From: CALAED01 sp937891035
GTDB lineage: Bacteria > Actinomycetota > Actinomycetes > Streptosporangiales > Streptosporangiaceae
Direction of reading: 5' to 3'
DNA: 7,639 bases
NCBI GenBank assembly: GCA_035642125.1
Contig: DASQSZ010000252.1
Coordinates: forward strand, 1 to 7,639
Shown piece after piece: positions 6,457-7,639 of the stretch. The notes under the pieces were generated by a model. That model worked only from the letters and a program-made list of their open reading frames with translations, was not told the origin of the DNA and ran no database searches. The number at the start of each line of letters is the position of its first letter. Positions within the stretch are counted from its first letter, which is position 1. Both the position numbers and the translations under genes were made by a program.

Positions 6457-6621
6457 TCGCTCCCTTCGCCGGCATGATCCGGATCAGGTCCAGGGCCTGC
6501 CTGCCGCGGCGACCGCCGCGATCGGCGCCCGCCTGGTGACGGGACGCCGCGAGCCCTTGCGGTCGGGAACTGTCAGCTCCCCTCTCAGCCCGGTCCACAC
6601 CGGACTCCCGCGCCTATCGAC
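6457..6621 (-). ncRNA. TPP riboswitch (THI element) upstream of thiO
   Basis: Read on the minus strand, the segment carries the conserved THI sequences: CGGGAG (6610-6605); a 7-bp P3 hairpin with GTGG loop (6605-6588); CTGAGA (6588-6583), the pyrimidine-binding bulge; ACCTGATCC (6489-6481); and GGATCATGCCGGCGAAGGGA (6480-6461), the P4/P5 arm that holds the diphosphate. GCGG (6611-6608) can pair with CCGC (6562-6559) as P2, and GTCG (6621-6618) with CGAC (6459-6456) as P1. The 3' strand contains the thiO Shine-Dalgarno and ends at the GTG, so control is probably translational: TPP stabilises P1 and hides the site. Between CTGAGA and ACCTGATCC there are 93 bases, against roughly 15-40 in the members I know. 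The ends are approximate. Confidence 0.93.
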
Positions 6622-6625
6622 ATCC

Positions 6626-6653
6626 AGTTTAATGGCCGGCGATCGCATTTGAC
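6626..6653 (-). promoter_or_regulatory. Candidate promoter of the thiO operon
   Basis: On the minus strand GTCAAA (6653-6648) and TAAACT (6631-6626) are 16 bases apart and resemble -35 and -10 boxes. Transcription would begin near 6619, right at the 5' edge of the riboswitch, which is the expected place. An inverted repeat CCGGCG/CGCCGG (6636-6641 and 6655-6660) surrounds the -35 element and could be an operator or chance in GC-rich DNA. Confidence 0.45.
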
Positions 6654-6663
6654 GCGCCGGAAG

Positions 6664-6679
6664 TGCCCGAAGCCGGGCA
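6664..6679. repeat. Inverted repeat between the divergent genes
   Basis: TGCCCG-AAGC-CGGGCA is a perfect 6-bp inverted repeat. It lies 11 bases before the candidate -10 of the oxidoreductase and just upstream of the candidate thiO -35, so a bound regulator could act on the plus-strand gene or on both. As RNA it would lie outside both predicted transcripts, so a DNA-level role is more likely than a terminator. Confidence 0.35.
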
Positions 6680-6690
6680 ACATGGGACAT

Positions 6691-6704
6691 TAGGGTAGGC
6701 CCGC
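6691..6704 (+). promoter_or_regulatory. Candidate leaderless promoter of the oxidoreductase
   Basis: TAGGGT (6691-6696) fits a TANNNT -10 box and ends 8 bases before the ATG at 6705. Upstream of the ATG there is no good Shine-Dalgarno (only GTAGG). Both facts fit a leaderless transcript. No -35 consensus is evident at 17-18 bases; the inverted repeat 6664-6679 occupies that place. Confidence 0.45.
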
Positions 6705-7639
6705 ATGGAGAAGGTCGTCATCGTCGGCGGTGGTCTGGCGGGCCTGCGCACCGCCGAGGCGCTGCGCCGAGCCGGGTTCGAAGGTGAGCTGACCTTGGTC
6801 GGCGCGGAGCCGTACCCGCCCTACGATCGGCCGCCGCTGTCCAAGGCCGTCCTCATGGGCGCCGCCGACGACACCACTCTCGACGCGGATCTCGACGCGC
6901 TGCGCTGCCGGCCGTTGCTCGGCTGCCGGGCAAACGCGCTGCGGCTTGCCGAGGCCGGCGCCGGGGGAACGGTCACGACGACCGCCGGTGAGCTGACCTT
7001 CGACGGCCTCGTGATCGCCACCGGCGCGACTCCCGTCGCGCTGCCCGGCGCCGGGCGGCGACCCGCCGGGGGGCCGGCCGGCGCCGCGGCTGACGCGGAC
7101 GGCGGCGCGGCGGCGGGGACGGCCCGCGTCCATCTACTTCGCACGATCGACGACTCGCGGAGGCTGCGGGCGGCGTTGCGGCCACAGCGGCGGGTGACCA
7201 TCGTCGGCGCGGGCTGGATCGGCGCCGAGGTCGCCACCGCGGCCGCCAACGCCGGCTGCCGGGTGACGGTCGTCGAGGCGGCCGGCGTTCCGCTGGCCGC
7301 CGCGCTGGGCGCCGAGGTGGGCGCGCTGACCGCGTCCTGGTACGCGGAGGCGGGGGTGGACCTGCTGCTCGGCCGGAAGGTGGTGGCGGTCGAGCCCGGC
7401 GGACTCGCCCTCGCCGACGGCGGGTGGGTCGACGCCGACGACGTGCTCGTGTGCATCGGGGTGCGGCCGGAGACCGGCTGGCTGGCCGGATCCGGGCTCG
7501 CGATGGACGACGGCGTCGTGGTGGACGGGTCGCTCCGCGCCGCCACCGAGGGCGGCGAGCCGCGCCCGGATGTCGTCGCCGTCGGCGACTGCGCGGCCTG
7601 GTGGTCGGCGCGGTACGGGCGCCGGCTGCGCATCGAGCA
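6705..7639 (+). CDS. FAD-dependent NAD(P)H ferredoxin-reductase-type oxidoreductase, N-terminal part
   Basis: A pyridine-nucleotide-disulfide-fold flavoprotein of the ferredoxin/rubredoxin/putidaredoxin reductase type, which would pass electrons from NAD(P)H through FAD to a small iron-sulfur protein. 311 residues are visible; the frame runs off the right edge, and about 80-100 C-terminal residues of the usual near-400 are missing. Seen here: FAD site VGGGLAGL (7-14), PYPPYDRPPLSK (36-47) typical of the ferredoxin reductase group, ATGATP (105-110), NAD site GAGWIGAE (168-175) with E191 at the end of the next strand, which suggests NADH over NADPH, CIGVRPETGWL, and VVAVGDCA (290-297). Residues about 116-140 form a Gly/Ala/Asp-rich insertion before VHLLRTIDDS. 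It is divergent from thiO. The partner ferredoxin and the pathway are not visible; a role in thiamine synthesis is not shown. Confidence 0.88.
   Translation, partial: MEKVVIVGGGLAGLRTAEALRRAGFEGELTLVGAEPYPPYDRPPLSKAVLMGAADDTTLDADLDALRCRPLLGCRANALRLAEAGAGGTVTTTAGELTFDGLVIATGATPVALPGAGRRPAGGPAGAAADADGGAAAGTARVHLLRTIDDSRRLRAALRPQRRVTIVGAGWIGAEVATAAANAGCRVTVVEAAGVPLAAALGAEVGALTASWYAEAGVDLLLGRKVVAVEPGGLALADGGWVDADDVLVCIGVRPETGWLAGSGLAMDDGVVVDGSLRAATEGGEPRPDVVAVGDCAAWWSARYGRRLRIE

Noticed and set aside
6639..6646. GCGATCGC, the HIP1 octamer of cyanobacteria
   Set aside because: One copy only, and the gene set is actinobacterial; chance in GC-rich DNA.
6649..6654. TTGACG as a -35 box for the oxidoreductase
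   Set aside because: At 16-18 bases downstream there is no -10-like sequence; TAGGGT is 36 bases away, too far for one promoter.
6821..7633. Minus-strand open frame of 270 codons at the right end
   Set aside because: Ser/Pro/Ala-rich shadow of the oxidoreductase, whose FAD and NAD motifs are in the plus frame.
1..7639. A new defence, mobile or biosynthetic system
   Set aside because: All six genes belong to known families, with no transposase, integrase, CRISPR repeats, nuclease-helicase cluster or att-like repeats; the novelty candidates are non-coding.

Overview
The window is GC-rich throughout (stems and third codon positions are mostly G/C), uses GTG as well as ATG starts, and has two candidate leaderless promoters. 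With the gene content and order, this points to an actinomycete chromosome, Streptomyces- or Streptosporangium-like. The genus cannot be fixed from the sequence. Every gene belongs to a known family. I see no phage, IS, CRISPR, tRNA or rRNA.

Layout. (1) Bases 1-1100, plus strand: the C-terminal part of a sodium:solute symporter (SSS family, ActP-like) that enters from the left. (2) Bases 1101-1456: a non-coding convergent gap. It holds a hairpin just after the symporter, three copies of a decamer around a small palindrome, and a dense run of five non-overlapping hairpins, three of them abutting almost base to base. This is the least explained stretch of the window. (3) Bases 1457-6455, minus strand, a five-gene directon read in the order thiO (glycine oxidase), thiS (sulfur carrier), thiG (thiazole synthase), a membrane Ser/Thr kinase with four PASTA repeats, and nfo (endonuclease IV). 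(4) Bases 6456-6704: a divergent control region with a TPP riboswitch in front of thiO, a candidate promoter for each direction and a short inverted repeat between them. (5) Bases 6705-7639, plus strand: the N-terminal 311 residues of an FAD/NAD ferredoxin-reductase-type oxidoreductase that leaves on the right.

How the genes work together. ThiO makes the glycine-derived imine, ThiS-COSH delivers sulfur, and ThiG condenses both with deoxyxylulose phosphate to build the thiazole half of thiamine. TPP made by the pathway should bind the riboswitch and shut thiO (and, by overlap, thiS and thiG) down. The ribosome binding site of thiO lies inside the 3' strand of the aptamer. thiO and thiS overlap by 17 bases and thiS and thiG are 9 bases apart, so translation is probably coupled. 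The kinase and nfo follow on the same strand and may be partly co-transcribed, but the kinase also has a plausible leaderless promoter of its own.

Most worth a second look: the hairpin cluster at 1275-1447, and the TPP riboswitch, which carries about 65 extra bases, apparently self-folding, between P2 and the conserved P4 strand.
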